NCBI GenBank assembly: GCA_016748015.1 | Contig: JAAOMT010000306.1 | Span: 30,602 to 76,439 of the forward strand | DNA length: 45,838 nucleotides | From: Geosiphon pyriformis | Taxonomy: Eukaryota; Glomeromycota; Glomeromycetes; Archaeosporales; Geosiphonaceae | Reading direction: 5' to 3' | Shown here: positions 20,867 through 30,949 of the stretch, in pieces | How positions within the stretch are numbered: the stretch's first letter is position 1 | How the letters are laid out: each line of letters begins with the position of its first letter | Notes under the pieces: generated by a model | Told to the model about the DNA's origin: nothing | The model's input: only the letters and a program-made list of their open reading frames with translations | Database searches by the model: none | Translations under genes and position numbers: made by a program

Positions 20867-21688
20867 ATATTGAGTTCTGTCGAAATCTAACTCTGTTAAT
20901 TCCCCTTCTTGAAGTATTTCTTGAATTTCATTTTCGAGAATTACTTGTGTTATTTGAGTCTGTAATTCTTCAAATTGAGCATTGATGATCTTTCCTAATT
21001 GATTACTGATAACCGTATTCATTGCTTTGTTAAGTAAGATTTCTGGTTGATCTTGAAATGCTGTGTGTATTCAGTATATGGCTCAAGTCTGTGTGAATAA
21101 GTTGTTCTTTTCCACAAAATGTTCTAATTGTTGTAGTATTTTTGTGTCAAATAATTGCTTTGTTTTATCCATATATAAATTTTGAATATTCACATGTTGT
21201 CCCAAGTAAAAATAACAATAGTTTTTTGGAAATTGTTGTATCCACCAATTCCAAGTTTCTTTAGTCAACTCTTGGTATAGTGACTCTTTTGTCAACTCTT
21301 ATATTGCTAATTTTACTTTCGCAATGATTTTGTCAATGGTATTTTCTGTTTTCTTCTGTGTTCTATGTGGCAATGTCTTTCTAGTGTCTTGATATTGGAT
21401 GGTTTGTTGATTAATTGTAATTTTCATCTCTTGGTGTTGAATCAATTGAAAAAGTTGTTGTGCTAGTAAGTAGATGTTGTCTGTAATTTCCATTTTTCTG
21501 ATATTTCTTGTCACATCTACCATGTCTTTATATATTCTTTTGATGAATTAATTTAATGTGTTGTTGTCAATGATGATGATTGGTTCCAGATCTCATGGAA
21601 TCTCCTCTGATTGGACTAGTATCTTCTGTACTCCTAATTGTGAAATATTACTAGTGGATAGTGGTGTGATGTTGTGATATGGTTTCAG
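20864..21688 (-). pseudogene. Element B Pol C-terminal extension, unknown function
   Basis: The integrase frame continues past its stop (21689-21691) for about 270 codons in the same register to a TAA at 20864-20866, next to the polypurine tract. Only single stops interrupt it (in the 21560s-21590s, 21299-21301, 21083-21085, 21071-21073), as expected of one decayed ORF. An ATG at 21521-21523 could start a separate protein. The sequence is rich in Gln, Ile and Lys, with a WNWWIQQFPKNY motif, ILQQLEHFVEKNNL and a terminal helical stretch FEELQTQITQVILENEIQE. D has a clear homologue (AMQQIEKFVRRSNL and FEDLQKAIVDIIIK). No signal peptide or membrane span is seen, so an env-like role is unsupported. 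Confidence 0.6.
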
Positions 21689-22740
21689 TCAATCTCTATG
21701 TATTGCTTTGGTTAAGATTTTGTTATTCAGTCTTAATTTGTAAGCTCTATTCCTTAGAATTTCTTCTATGTAAAATGGTCTATTCCATTTGGGGTCAAAT
21801 TTTCCACTCCATTGTTTTTTTGCTTTGGTACAATGTAAGAGTACTTTGTCTCCAATCTTGAATTCAACTGGTTTGTCTGGTAGTTGATTATCATGTCTTT
21901 TTTTCTGTTTCTCTTGTGACTTTTGTATATTATCAGCTGCTTTTCTTTTTTTGTTTTCCAATGTTTTCATTAAGTCATATGTTCTTCTTAACAATGTTTC
22001 TTGGAAATTCTCTTCTGTTATTGGTTCAGTTAGATATGTATTAACCTCTATCTCAACTGGTAATATTGCTGTTCTACTGTATATCAATTTAAATAGTGTT
22101 GCTTATGTGATGTCTTACTTCATTGTTCGATAAGCAAATAATACTGATAGTATGAACAAATCCTATTTGTCATGGTTTTTTTGGCTAAGTTTTGCTATTG
22201 CTTTACACAATGTTCTATTAAATCTTTCAACTAAACCATTGGTTTGTGGATGGTATGGTGATGATAGTGGTCTTTTAATTCCGAATCTTTGGCTTAATTC
22301 TGCTAATGTTTGGTTTACAAAATGGGTCTCTTAATCTAATAATAGTTTTCTTGGACACTCATATCAACAAATCAGATCTTAATGAACAAATTTGGCAATA
22401 GATTCTGCATCCACTCTTTGAATTGCTTTTGCTTCTGGCCATTTAGTGAGATAGTTTATGGCTATTGCAATATATCTGTTTCCTCTGCTGGTAATTGTTA
22501 ATGGTTTGACTAAGTCAATTCCAATGCAATCGAATGATTGTCCCACTTTGATTGGTCTTAATGGTTTATTTGGTCTGGTTTCTCCTCTTTTCTGACAAGC
22601 ATCACAATTTTGAACATATTGAATAATGTTTGGATACATTGATGGCCAATAGTATCTTTTTCTGGTTCTTTTTATGGTTGCTTCTTTATGAAAATGTCTT
22701 GCAATTGGATTTGAGTGCATGTTGAACAGTATTGTCTCCT
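21689..22740 (-). pseudogene. Element B integrase
   Basis: N-terminal zinc region: HSNPIARHFHKE with C in CDACQKRGE (22379-22720). Catalytic core: IGIDLVKPL (first D kept), then YECPRKLLLD near 22350 followed by a stop where the second D box lies, then a conserved TNGLVERFNRTL with the glutamate (about 22225-22250). The C-terminal part 21689-22087 is intact for 132 codons with FKIGDKVLLHC and KWNRPFYIEEILRNRAYKL, a GPY/F-type module. Stops between these parts kill the protein. Confidence 0.9.
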
Positions 22741-22949
22741 GGTTGGTTGATCTGAATCTTTTCTATTTTTTTGATAAAGTATATTTTGGTAAGTGATAAA
22801 ATATTTGGATTGTTGTTTGATTCTCTTTTGTTCCGGTTGAGATAATTTCTCCTTGAACTGTTGAGTATCTATATAATATTCAAGTTGTTAATATTTATGT
22901 GTATTTATCTTTTGTTATGTTGTTGTTGGATGTAGTTTGGTTTTGTTAT

Positions 22950-23420
22950 ATTTTTGAATTGGAATGTTTAGATTTATCTCATTCATGACAAACCATCAGC
23001 ATTTCTATTGTCTTTTCCCTTTTTATAATGTATAGTATAATTATATGGTGTGAGTGTCATTTTTCATCTTGACTGTCTTTCATCTCCAAATTCTTGTTTT
23101 TGGAGTGATGTTAATTCTTTGTAATCTGTGTACACTTCAAACTTCTGGCTCAAGTATTTTTTCCATTTCATGACTGCTCAGTATATCACTAAGTGTTTTT
23201 GTTCCGGTGTTCCATAGTTTTTTTCGGCTGGTATTAAGTCTTGGCTGGCAAATACTACTGGATGTTCTCTTCTATCCAGTCTTCTCTAAGATAGTACTGC
23301 TCTTAATGCTTGACCTGATGCATCAGTAGTAATAATGAATGGTTTGTTGTAATTTGAATAGATTAATACTGACACTTGAATGAGCTTTTCTCTTAAAATG
23401 TCAAAAGCTTTTTGTTGTAT
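22950..23420 (-). pseudogene. Element B RNase H
   Basis: Starts at PFIITTDASGQALRAVLS (about 23285-23345), with the catalytic aspartate of TDAS kept. The glutamate region reads GTPEQKHLVIY, where relatives have E in xExLA, so that residue is uncertain. The third aspartate is in VYTDYKELTSLQ (about 23100-23140). It ends with HYKKGKDNRNADGLS, the usual Ty3/gypsy RNase H tail. Stops interrupt three times. Confidence 0.82.
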
Positions 23421-23439
23421 TTCCGTCTATTCATATTTT

Positions 23440-24310
23440 ATGTTCTTGGTTTGTAGATGATTGAGTGGCTGAGCTATTTTAGAAAAGTTTTTGATGAAGT
23501 GACGATAATAGCTTGCAAATCCCAAGAATGATTTTAGTTTGGTCATATTGGTTGGCACTGGAAAGTTCTTTACTATTTTTATCTTGTCTGGGTCTGTTTT
23601 AATACCGTTTTTGCTGACTATATGTTCCAGAAACTTCAGTTCTGTTTTGCCAAAGAAGTACTTGGTAGCATTTAGCTTTAACCCTGTTCATCGCAGTCTT
23701 TTGAATACTTGTTAAAGATGATAGAAATGATTATCAAATGTTCTTGAGAATACATTGGTGTCATCCAAGTACACAACTACTGATTTCCACAATAAGCCAG
23801 TGTACACAATTTCCATTAGCCATTGGAAAGTTGCTGTGGTATTGGTTAAGCCAAATGGCATTACTTCAAATTTGAAATTCCCTTTTCTTGTGGTAAATGC
23901 TGTTTTCTCTTTGTCGGCTGAATTCATAGCTACTTGTCAGTAACTGCTATCCAAGTCTAATGTTGAAAACCATTTGTTTCCTCCAAAAGCATCAAATAAC
24001 TCTTGGATCCATAGAGTTGGATAACTGTCTTCACAAGTGACTCCATTGAGTTTTTTGTAGTCTACACAAAATCTGATCTTTCCATTCTTCTTCCAGACAA
24101 GTACCACTGGTAACGACTATGGGCTCATTGATAACTGGATTAGCCTGTTGTCAAGCATTCTATTGATCTCTTGACAGATGATCTCATGGCTTGCTAGTGG
24201 TACTTTGTATGCCCTTTGTTTGATTAACATTGTATCTCTAGTTTTGATCTGGTGTTGGATGATATCAGTTCTGCCAAATTCGTTTTTGCTGGCAAAGATA
24301 TCATTAAAAT
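23440..24310 (-). pseudogene. Element B reverse transcriptase
   Basis: RT blocks in order: FGRTDIIQHQI and a YKVPLASHEII leader, LPVVLVWKKNGKIRFCVDYK (about 24050-24115), KWFSTLDLDSSYQ, VMPFGLTNTTATFQ and the active site VVYLDD at 23760-23774, intact. The thumb carries KFLEHIVSKNGI and FLGFASYYRHFIKNFSKI. A stop at 24117-24119 lies where relatives have tryptophan. This is the clearest RT in the window. Confidence 0.93.
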
Positions 24311-24770
24311 TGTTGAGTAACATCTTTAATTGCATCTGTTGAAGTGGATCTAGATTTCCCATATTTATTTGCTTTAGCTGTTCTGGTTGTAACAAATAAT
24401 ATTCATTCCATCCATAGATTGTTTGTGACGTAATATTCACATATTCACACAATTGTGGAAAGTCTGGAATGGTGCTTGGTGGTTGATTCTCAATTTCAGT
24501 GGTCAAATATCTGAGAATAGTTCCTTTCGGTATCTTCACAACATTTCCTGTATTGTTGTAGATGGGAATTTTGATATGATTGTGGTTCTTGGCTGGTATG
24601 TGTAGATTGATAAGTCCAACTTTTTCTGTTTCACAAAGGCTTGTTTCCGCTTCAAAAATTTGTGCCTGATCCTTCACCTTTCTTTCTATTGCTAACATGT
24701 ACTGGTCATATGGTGGAATAGAAATTGCTTGACCCATTGAGATAATTTCTTCTTGGCCAATAATTTTTTC
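24310..24770 (-). pseudogene. Element B linker between dUTPase-like domain and RT
   Basis: An intact stretch continuous with the start of RT (open 24117-24806). It contains ISIPPYDQYMLAIERKVKD, KNHNHIKIPIYNNTGNVVKI and FPQLCEYVNITSQTIYGW. The same linker is in D (37180-37540), so it is a conserved part of Pol, likely beta-rich. I recognise no named domain. Confidence 0.6.
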
Positions 24771-25193
24771 CTTTGCCATATTGACTGATATGTCTATTCT
24801 ATCCATAGATCCGAATCTCTATATCTGTCTCACAGTTATCCCTAATTCTTCCTTATTTTCCACTGAAGCTAACTGAGCTATTTTAACTAGAGACAGGAAT
24901 ATTGCCTGTGCTATCTTCTTGTTTGGCTTTATAATATAGGCTTTTTTAGAGTTATTTTGTAGCATGATGATAATATTTTCTACATATCCCGTGTCAATTA
25001 TTTCTCTTCTTATATTAATCCTTTTTTTTGCTAAACTACTCCTAAATGCTAGTTGAATCATGGTTGTTGCTGGAATTTTCAGTGCTACTTTTAGATTAAT
25101 GCAGATGCGTGAATGTGGTTCTAATTTGATGGTGTTTTTTCTAAAATATCTTAGATCAAATCCTGTATCAGTATCATGCACGCATTTTGGCAT
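24771..25193 (-). pseudogene. Element B dUTPase-like domain
   Basis: Trimeric dUTPases hydrolyse dUTP to dUMP and limit uracil in new DNA. All five family motifs appear in order: motif 1 TDTGFDLRY (residues 8-16), motif 2 RSSLAKKRI (51-59), motif 3 IIDTGYVENI (65-74) with the catalytic aspartate, motif 4 NKKIAQAIF (91-99), and a glycine-rich motif 5 as RFGSMDR just after a stop at about 24813. The length of about 140 residues fits the family. It sits between protease and RT. D carries the same domain at 36756-37180. The motif 5 stop and substitutions suggest it is no longer active. Confidence 0.82.
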
Positions 25194-25217
25194 AATACCC
25201 TTATTATTGTCACTATA

Positions 25218-25574
25218 CTATTTGAGTTCCTGCTCTTTAGAGAGATTAGGAAGCACTATGTATATTTTGGGATTCGAGTCAGAGTCTGAATTGTTGATAT
25301 TCTTGTTGCCATATTGTGTGGAGCTGGAACCAGTGTTTTTGTTGTCTTTGTTGTCAGAGTTGGAATCAGGATTGAAAATTGATTTTGATTCTGATGTGCA
25401 GCTGCTGATTAGTTCTTCTTCCTTTGGGATCATGTAGATTATGCGTGGTGATGGATTGTAAATGAGGTCACATTCATTACAATATTGGAAATCACATAGG
25501 ATCAAACAGTAGTTATATAGTCTGGTGTTTATTTGGGCCAAACATTGCTCTTGTTCTTCTTTTGTAGGTGCCAA
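25218..25574 (-). pseudogene. Element B zinc-ribbon-like and Ser/Asp-rich linker
   Basis: An open stretch with paired cysteines in LCDFQYCNECD; the homologous D segment has C-X2-C-X8-C-X2-C. A low-complexity acidic and asparagine/serine-rich stretch follows (SDNKDNKNTGSSS, NNSDSDSNPK). It is conserved in position between B and D and precedes the dUTPase domain. Function unknown; it may be a zinc-binding spacer. Confidence 0.5.
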
Positions 25575-25779
25575 AGTTTGATAATGTTTATGAAACTCTT
25601 CTGGTTCCAGGAGATTTATGACCAGTTCTTTGTTCTAATCAAGTTCTAAGAGTTCTGGCAGGTTGTTCTTGACTTCTTTGATTTTTTCGGGTGATGCTTC
25701 TTGAATTTTGGCAAGGGCTATTCTCTAGATTTTATTATCGTCGTGTAGACAAATGTCCAATCATCATACTGCTGTTCTT

Positions 25780-26165
25780 TAGGTGGCTTCTATGAGTGTT
25801 TTTTTTCTAATCCAATTGCTGATAAAGATCGTGTACTGGCACAAAGTGTTACATGTTCCTTCTCGACCAGGAATGTCGTTTCACATTCTTTCATTCAAGA
25901 GTGTCTCTCCACAAGCTAAACATAGTATATTGTCCTATTTTCTCACTCAATTTGGTCTTCCAAAGTGTTCTATGATGCACGCATGGTAGTAGAATTGGGT
26001 TGCTGTTGTGTATTTCTTATTGTTACCACAGCATGCGCCCATTGACAACAATTTCTTGTCGCAATTGACACATATCAGTTTTGGTTGATGATAGCTTAAT
26101 AATTGTGGTAATGTGTATGTATAAAGGGTGTAACTGGCTGTTGGTAGTGGCTCCTCTTTCTTCAC
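25780..26165 (-). pseudogene. Element B Cys/His-rich segment
   Basis: The reading gives CVNCDKKLLSMGACCG, YYHACIIEHFGRP, then after stops LCLACGETLLNERM and GREGTCNTLCQYT. Together these form at least three CxxC or CxxxC pairs with histidines, a pattern of one or two zinc-binding modules. D has the matching CLTCGKQLLNKKMWND and GQKGICDTSC. It lies between protease and the dUTPase-like domain. I know no exact family. Confidence 0.5.
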
Positions 26166-26548
26166 TTTTCCTTTTCCTTTTTCTCTCTTATCCTATTTCT
26201 AAATTGGTGGTTCTTCTAAGTCATAATCAATGTCCCAGGCTTGGTCTGCGTTCCAGGCAGGTTCTGTTCTCTTCTGTTTTTTTTATCATTGTCATCTCAT
26301 GAGAGTATTGGCAGCAGTTCATTGTGTTCTTTGTTGGCCCACAAGACTTGATACACTTCCCAAGTAGGTTTTGGTTTTTCTTCTTCAAGATCAATTAGTG
26401 GTGCTGTGGTATTGGTAGCTTTGAAGTGACCACACATTGCTGGTACTCGTGTGTGTTGACCATTCTGGCTGAGTACTAGTTCTTGAGTTATCTAATTGAA
26501 CACAGTGTTGGTTTTAGATAGCCAGTTATTACCAACTAACACTTAGTA
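26166..26548 (-). pseudogene. Element B spacer between protease and Cys-rich segment
   Basis: Decayed coding sequence with no long frame. It includes residues homologous to the D stretch SNWLSKTNVMLNWNIQKL and KPTWKAYQVSW, which follow the protease directly. No separate domain is recognised. Confidence 0.45.
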
Positions 26549-26900
26549 TTAGGTGGCTTTCATCACCAGAACTTTGATGGGTACTATGATGCCATTGACT
26601 TCAATTTGAAAGTCATTGATTTCGCCAATTGGGGTTTTGGTGGCTCCATCCGCAGTGATAATTCTGGCACTAGCAGTGTGATTAACTCGGCAACCTAATT
26701 GATCCATGAATTGTCGGGTGATAATGCTGCCTGCTGAACCACTGTTAAGGATTAATTTGATAAAATGGCTATTAATTTTGATGTCAGTGTATATGGCCAT
26801 GATCGGTTTCTCTTCAAATGCTGCTCTACTGAATAATGGCGTATCTAATGGTTCCTTGAGTTCAAATGGAAAGATGGCATCCAAAGATTCATTTTCAGTG
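26549..26900 (-). pseudogene. Element B aspartic protease
   Basis: A retropepsin-like domain: FIKLILNSGSAGSIIT has the D-S-G triad as N-S-G, so the catalytic aspartate has been lost. It continues with a ADGATKTPIG flap-like region and a second hydrophobic strand PIKVLVMKAT. D has LILDSSSAGS at the same place, with the aspartate kept and glycine lost. The domain is in the same frame as the preceding gag tail (26951-27151), separated by one TAG, so gag and pol appear fused in this element. Confidence 0.8.
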
Positions 26901-26999
26901 ATTGTAGCAGATGGGATATTATTGGTAGGTAGTTGTTGTTGTTTGATTCCCTAATTGCTGAATGCAGCATCTTCTGAAGTCACCAGAAGATTTAAATAG

Positions 27000-28210
27000 T
27001 GTTGGGAATTTGGGTTTTGGGTGAGACTGGGGCCTGAATTCCACTGACAAGATCCTGATTGTTGGTAGAAAGAGCTAGAAATCGGTTGATGTACAACTAT
27101 TGCCAATCTCCAGTTTTGGGTGATCTTTAATCTTGGGTTCTCTGATGTCATTTGAGCTGGGTTTGCTGGTGGTATTTGAATGGTGGGTGTTTGATAGATT
27201 GCTGGTGGCTGTGGTTGATATATTACTTGTAGCTGCGCCTAATAAATTGCTTGTAATGGCGGTTGATAAATTGGAGTTTGATAAACTGACAGTTGATAAA
27301 TTGGTTGGTGCGTTATAAGCAGGTAAATAGGTTAGTATTGGTCTTGATTCGGGTGATGATTTGAAGTTTGGAACTGGCGGTTGGGTTTCTATATTGATTT
27401 TCTGATCATGGATTGTTATAAGTATGGCAGTTGGCTTTGATGTGCCCTTGTTTACCACAGTTATGGCAGACGCGCGTCTCTGGCTACCACAACTGATTGG
27501 ATAATGACAATGAACGTGACTGATTTTGGAAACAATTTGCATTTTCCTGATTGTTATGCCATTAAGGAGGTTGATAAATTGTGTGATTGTCAGCTAAGTA
27601 TTCCTCTAATTTCTGATTAATTGAATCACTGAATTGCTTTAATTTGGAATCCAATTAAGATGATCTATTCATTGCTAGATTCACAGCTTGAGTGTGATTA
27701 GCTTCTAGTTCAGCTGCTTTAAAATCTCTGGCATATGTGACTGCAGTTGAAAAGTCCACTGAGTGTATTGGACATATTCATTGTAGGATGCTACTGCACA
27801 ATTCTCTAATAAATTGATTTAAAATCTGTGGCACTGTAAAATAGTCGGCTTGGATGGCTTGTATTTGGCGTAAATTTCTATGGAAGCATCCCAAGTAGGT
27901 AGTGACTGCTTCAGTGTCTCCTTGTCTGATCATTGTAAAAGTGTTGGCTAATTTGTTGATACTATTATTGTTGCTAAAGTACCACAAAAATTCAGTTTTA
28001 AATCCATTAAAATTTTGGGGTTTGACAGCAAGATTTTGATACTATGCATTAGTAGTATCCTGGAGAAAGTAAGGGATCACTTGCATCACTCTAGCATCAT
28101 CTTAATTATTGGCTGTAATAGCTTTAACTACGTCATTTAATCAGACTTGGGCATTGTCTTCTTTACCATTAAATTTGTTGAGTTTTGCAATAGGTGCATA
28201 AGCCATTTGT
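27000..28210 (-). pseudogene. Element B gag, capsid end, CCHC knuckle and IYQ-P repeats
   Basis: A capsid-type Retrotrans_gag region at 27778-28200 reads FSNNNSINKLANTFTMIRQG and YFTVPQILNQFI. The zinc knuckle CHNCGKQGHIKANC lies at 27427-27468. Downstream, in the frame that joins protease, is a proline/glutamine-rich tail made of tandem IYQ-P units (PIYQTP, IYQPPL, AIYQTP; about 27130-27300). The long Ser/Thr-rich open frame over the same DNA (27075-27542) is a shadow. A frameshift between knuckle and repeats is decay, because in D both are in one frame. Confidence 0.8.
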
Positions 28211-28239
28211 TGTTGCTGTAGTGGTAGAAGTTGAAGTGA

Positions 28240-29190
28240 TTGTTATTGCATGAGTTGTTGGAGTGGTAGTTGAAATGGTGGTTGTATGGGTTCAGCTATT
28301 GGATTAATTGGTGGTTGATTGATGACAATTACTGGAGGTAAGTTTTGTTGATTTATTAAATTGAGATTTCAATTATCCTGAGTTGGTGGTATCTGAATAT
28401 TCGGAGTTTTGATTTCCAGATTTTCTGGGTTTAGATTTTGCTGGGTTTGAAGATTTGAGGTTTCAAATTCTGGGTTTTCAGTGATCAGGTTCTGGTAAGT
28501 GAATTCTTGATCTTTAGCTTCTTCTTCTTTCTCTTCTTCTGATTTTGTTACTTTCCATGGATCAGAAATTCTGAAATCTGGAGGAGGCAGTGGCGATTGG
28601 AGTCCTGATGGCATTGATGATTGCGAGTTAAATCCTTCAAAATATGCACTATATGGTTCTAATAATTCTGCTTTTCTTTGTTTACTTTGGAATGGGAATT
28701 GTCCAAATGCTGATGTTGTGTTTGATGTGGTCACGCTGGTAAATGTAATATTAATGGCACTTCCGGGTGTATAGTGGTATAATGGATTAGTTGGGGACTC
28801 AACTCTTGTTTTCTTCTAAGTAGGTGGTTGTATTCTTTTGGGTATTACTGCTGGTGTTTGCAGTTTTCCTTTGCCTTTGCTTGCATAAGTAATGGGGTAT
28901 CTTTGCTGTATATGGTGTTCAATTTCTTTGTTAATTTCCATAATGGAGGTGAAATTGTGATTTGTTGACAGGTTGGTATTTTGAATTAATTCACTATAAA
29001 AGGCTTCTCTTGCTAATTCAATATTTACTGGTGTTTTTAACAGATAGGCAATTCTTTTGTTGACATAGAAATTAAAAGCTAATTCTGCTAATATGTGGTT
29101 GTGATTTAATCGCAAATGTTGACAGTAGTGTTGAAATAAGAATTTTGCGAATTCTAGATGGTTTGCTCCTATGTTTTCTGATTCTGCCAC
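28240..29190 (-). pseudogene. Element B gag N-terminal half
   Basis: Open segments 28816-29190 (EFAKFLFQHYCQHLRLNHNH) and 28369-28734 (GLQSPLPPPDFRISDPWKV, then an acidic KSEEEKEEEAKDQE stretch) form the N-terminal half of Gag. The likely start is GTG at 29188-29190 in the strong context AAAGTGGCA. Upstream of it the reading frames of B and D are not conserved, while downstream they are. There is no in-frame ATG near this point. A TAG at 28813-28815 splits the half. Confidence 0.75.
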
Positions 29191-29201
29191 TTTTAGATTT
29201 G

Positions 29202-29247
29202 GGTTGGTGCTGGTTCTCTAGAATTATACCTTACAGAAAGCACTAAA
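29202..29247 (-). promoter_or_regulatory. Element B primer site with inverted repeat
   Basis: Read on minus after the 5' LTR: TTTAGTGCTTTCTGTAAGG, equivalent to the primer site of A. About 25 nt further is AGCACCAA, which is the reverse complement of TTGGTGCT, the inferred original of TTAGTGCT. D has the same pair with a different single mismatch (TTGATGCT). Confidence 0.5.
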
Positions 29248-30126
29248 TGTTACGAGTGATTATTTGGGGTATTGAATCAAATAACAAATCCGTAACTTGG
29301 TGCTAAAAGTTATTCACATTGATGTTATTAATTTGAAGATTTTGTATCTGAAGGTTTTGTATTTGAAGGTTTCAATTTGAGTTCTTTGTATAATAAATAG
29401 AGATTCAATAGTTGTTTTATCTGTAGCTTCCTGAAACCACAGTTTCATCAATTTTTCTTTTGACATGATGGCCAGTAATCCTCTGGTAAGTATTCCGTAT
29501 TTTCTGTACAGGAGTTTTTTACCAGACAATCTTTGATATCAGTAATCTAGCGCTTTATTCAACCAATTAGTGCACAACAATAAAATCAAAATAAAATAAA
29601 AATAAAAAATAAAAAAAAATAACGAAAAAAAAGAAATAAAAAAAAATAACAAAAGAAAAAAAATAAGCCAAGGTGATTTGCAAGTTAGTATTCTGTTAAT
29701 AGCCATGATCAAAAGCTATTGTTCTAGTGAGGTTAAGTATCAATTACTATTAACATGAAGTGTTGATAATGGAATTAGATTTGAGATACCAAATAGTTAT
29801 TTATTGTGTTTAGAAGATTGTCTAGATGAAATCTAAACTAAGAGATCTGTCTTTTTAGCTTCTAATCCTACTGCTATATATACATAATTGAGATTCCTCA
29901 ATTCCTCAATTCTTCACAACAGGAATTGCAAGATTCCTGAAATTTTGCAATTCCTTTGAGAAAAATTCTGGAATTCTGGAATCTTGCGATTCCTTGTAAG
30001 AATTCTGTAATTCCTGGAATCCTGCAATTCCTGAGAAAAATCCTGGAATTCCACCTTTTATTATATCTACTTCTGATTAGTTAATAACTATGCTAATATA
30101 TATTCTCTATATTTCTATAAGTAACA
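29248..30126 (-). repeat. Element B 5' LTR (right copy)
   Basis: On plus it runs TGTTACGAG to AAGTAACA, 879 bp. The GGAATTCC-like U3 array is longer here (29895-30060) than in the left LTR. A TATA-like TATATATAC motif is at about 29873-29883 in the element's U3/R. Confidence 0.9.
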
Positions 30127-30291
30127 ACAGAATTGCAATTTTGGAAGGCTACTGAAACAACTATTGAATCTCTGCCCATTATACAAAGAACTCCACAACC
30201 AAATCTTTAGATATTAGCACTAGAATATTAATCAAGCACCAAGTTACAGGTTTGTTATTTGCTTTGGGACCCCAAATAATCACTTGTAACA
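30127..30291 (+). repeat. Solo LTR C, part 3 of 3 (3' end)
   Basis: Resumes at AGAATTGCAATTTTGG, which fits the D LTR sequence GGAATTGTGATTCT across the B insertion. It ends CACTTGTAACA. The match to the reverse complement of the B LTR start (AATAATCACT, TTGTTATTTG) confirms the family and plus orientation. Confidence 0.85.
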
Positions 30292-30900
30292 ATGTTATGT
30301 GATATAATAGCAGAAGCCAGATTTTTATTCACAAAAAATAAAATCCAGCACCTTTTTAATGCTCCTAAAATTGCTCCAAGTAGAAGCTCTGGCCAATAAA
30401 TGTCTATTAAAAGTATTAACTAAACCCAAGTCTAAACAAAACTTGAAGCTCACACTCTTTTTAGATCTATTTTCATTAAAGTCACTACCAATAACAGTAA
30501 AGAAGCTAGTATTAACTGCTCTAAAGATCATGAAGTTGATAACAGAAGCTTGGCTGAAACATGTATAAGTAAATGCACCAGCATACAAGTCCAAAATTGT
30601 AACTGAAAGCTTGTTTTTAAACAAAAGGCATACAGAAATTAACTGACCAAAAACTTCTTCTATCTTCAAGACATGTTAAGCCAAAGAATTGTTCATAATA
30701 ATGGCAACTTCAGCACTAAAAAAACCCACATTTAGACCAGAAGTGAAAACCTAAACTCCATCAAACTTACTCATAATTCATAGTCTAATATTAGATCTTA
30801 ATTTTGTTTCTGTAACAATTAATACTATATTCTCAAATTTCTTATGCCAACAAACAACATCTTTTTGCTTAGCAAAAACATTAATACCTCTAACATTACA
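30292..30900 (-). pseudogene. LINE copy 2 endonuclease core
   Basis: Resumes LINE copy 2 beyond solo LTR C. The open part 30325-30669 reads LLFKNKLSVTILDLYAGAF and TVIGSDFNENRSKKS, the counterpart of GGDFN in copy 1 with one glycine changed to serine. It also has ARASTWSNFRSIKKV. Upstream (30670-30900) is the N-terminal endonuclease part, including a CNVRGI-like start near 30890. Confidence 0.8.
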
Positions 30901-30949
30901 CATAGCAAACTTCCAGACTAGATTCATCATTGAGAAGACAAAAGTAACA

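Larger units (their letters stand above)
20005..30126 (-). mobile_element. Element B: Ty3/gypsy LTR retrotransposon with dUTPase, decayed
   Basis: A 10.1-kb element on the minus strand with LTRs of 846 bp (left, 3' LTR) and 879 bp (right, 5' LTR). It reads from 30126 downward: LTR, primer site, gag, CCHC, protease, Cys-rich segment, dUTPase-like domain, RT, RNase H, integrase, C-terminal extension, polypurine tract, LTR. It is of the same family as D and the solo LTR C, and sits inside C in opposite orientation. Of the three full elements it keeps the longest readable protein stretches. Confidence 0.93.

Noticed and set aside
27075-27542. 155-codon Ser/Thr-rich minus-strand ORF
   Set aside because: Shadow frame. 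The zinc knuckle and IYQ-P repeats conserved in D lie in the other two minus frames of the same DNA.
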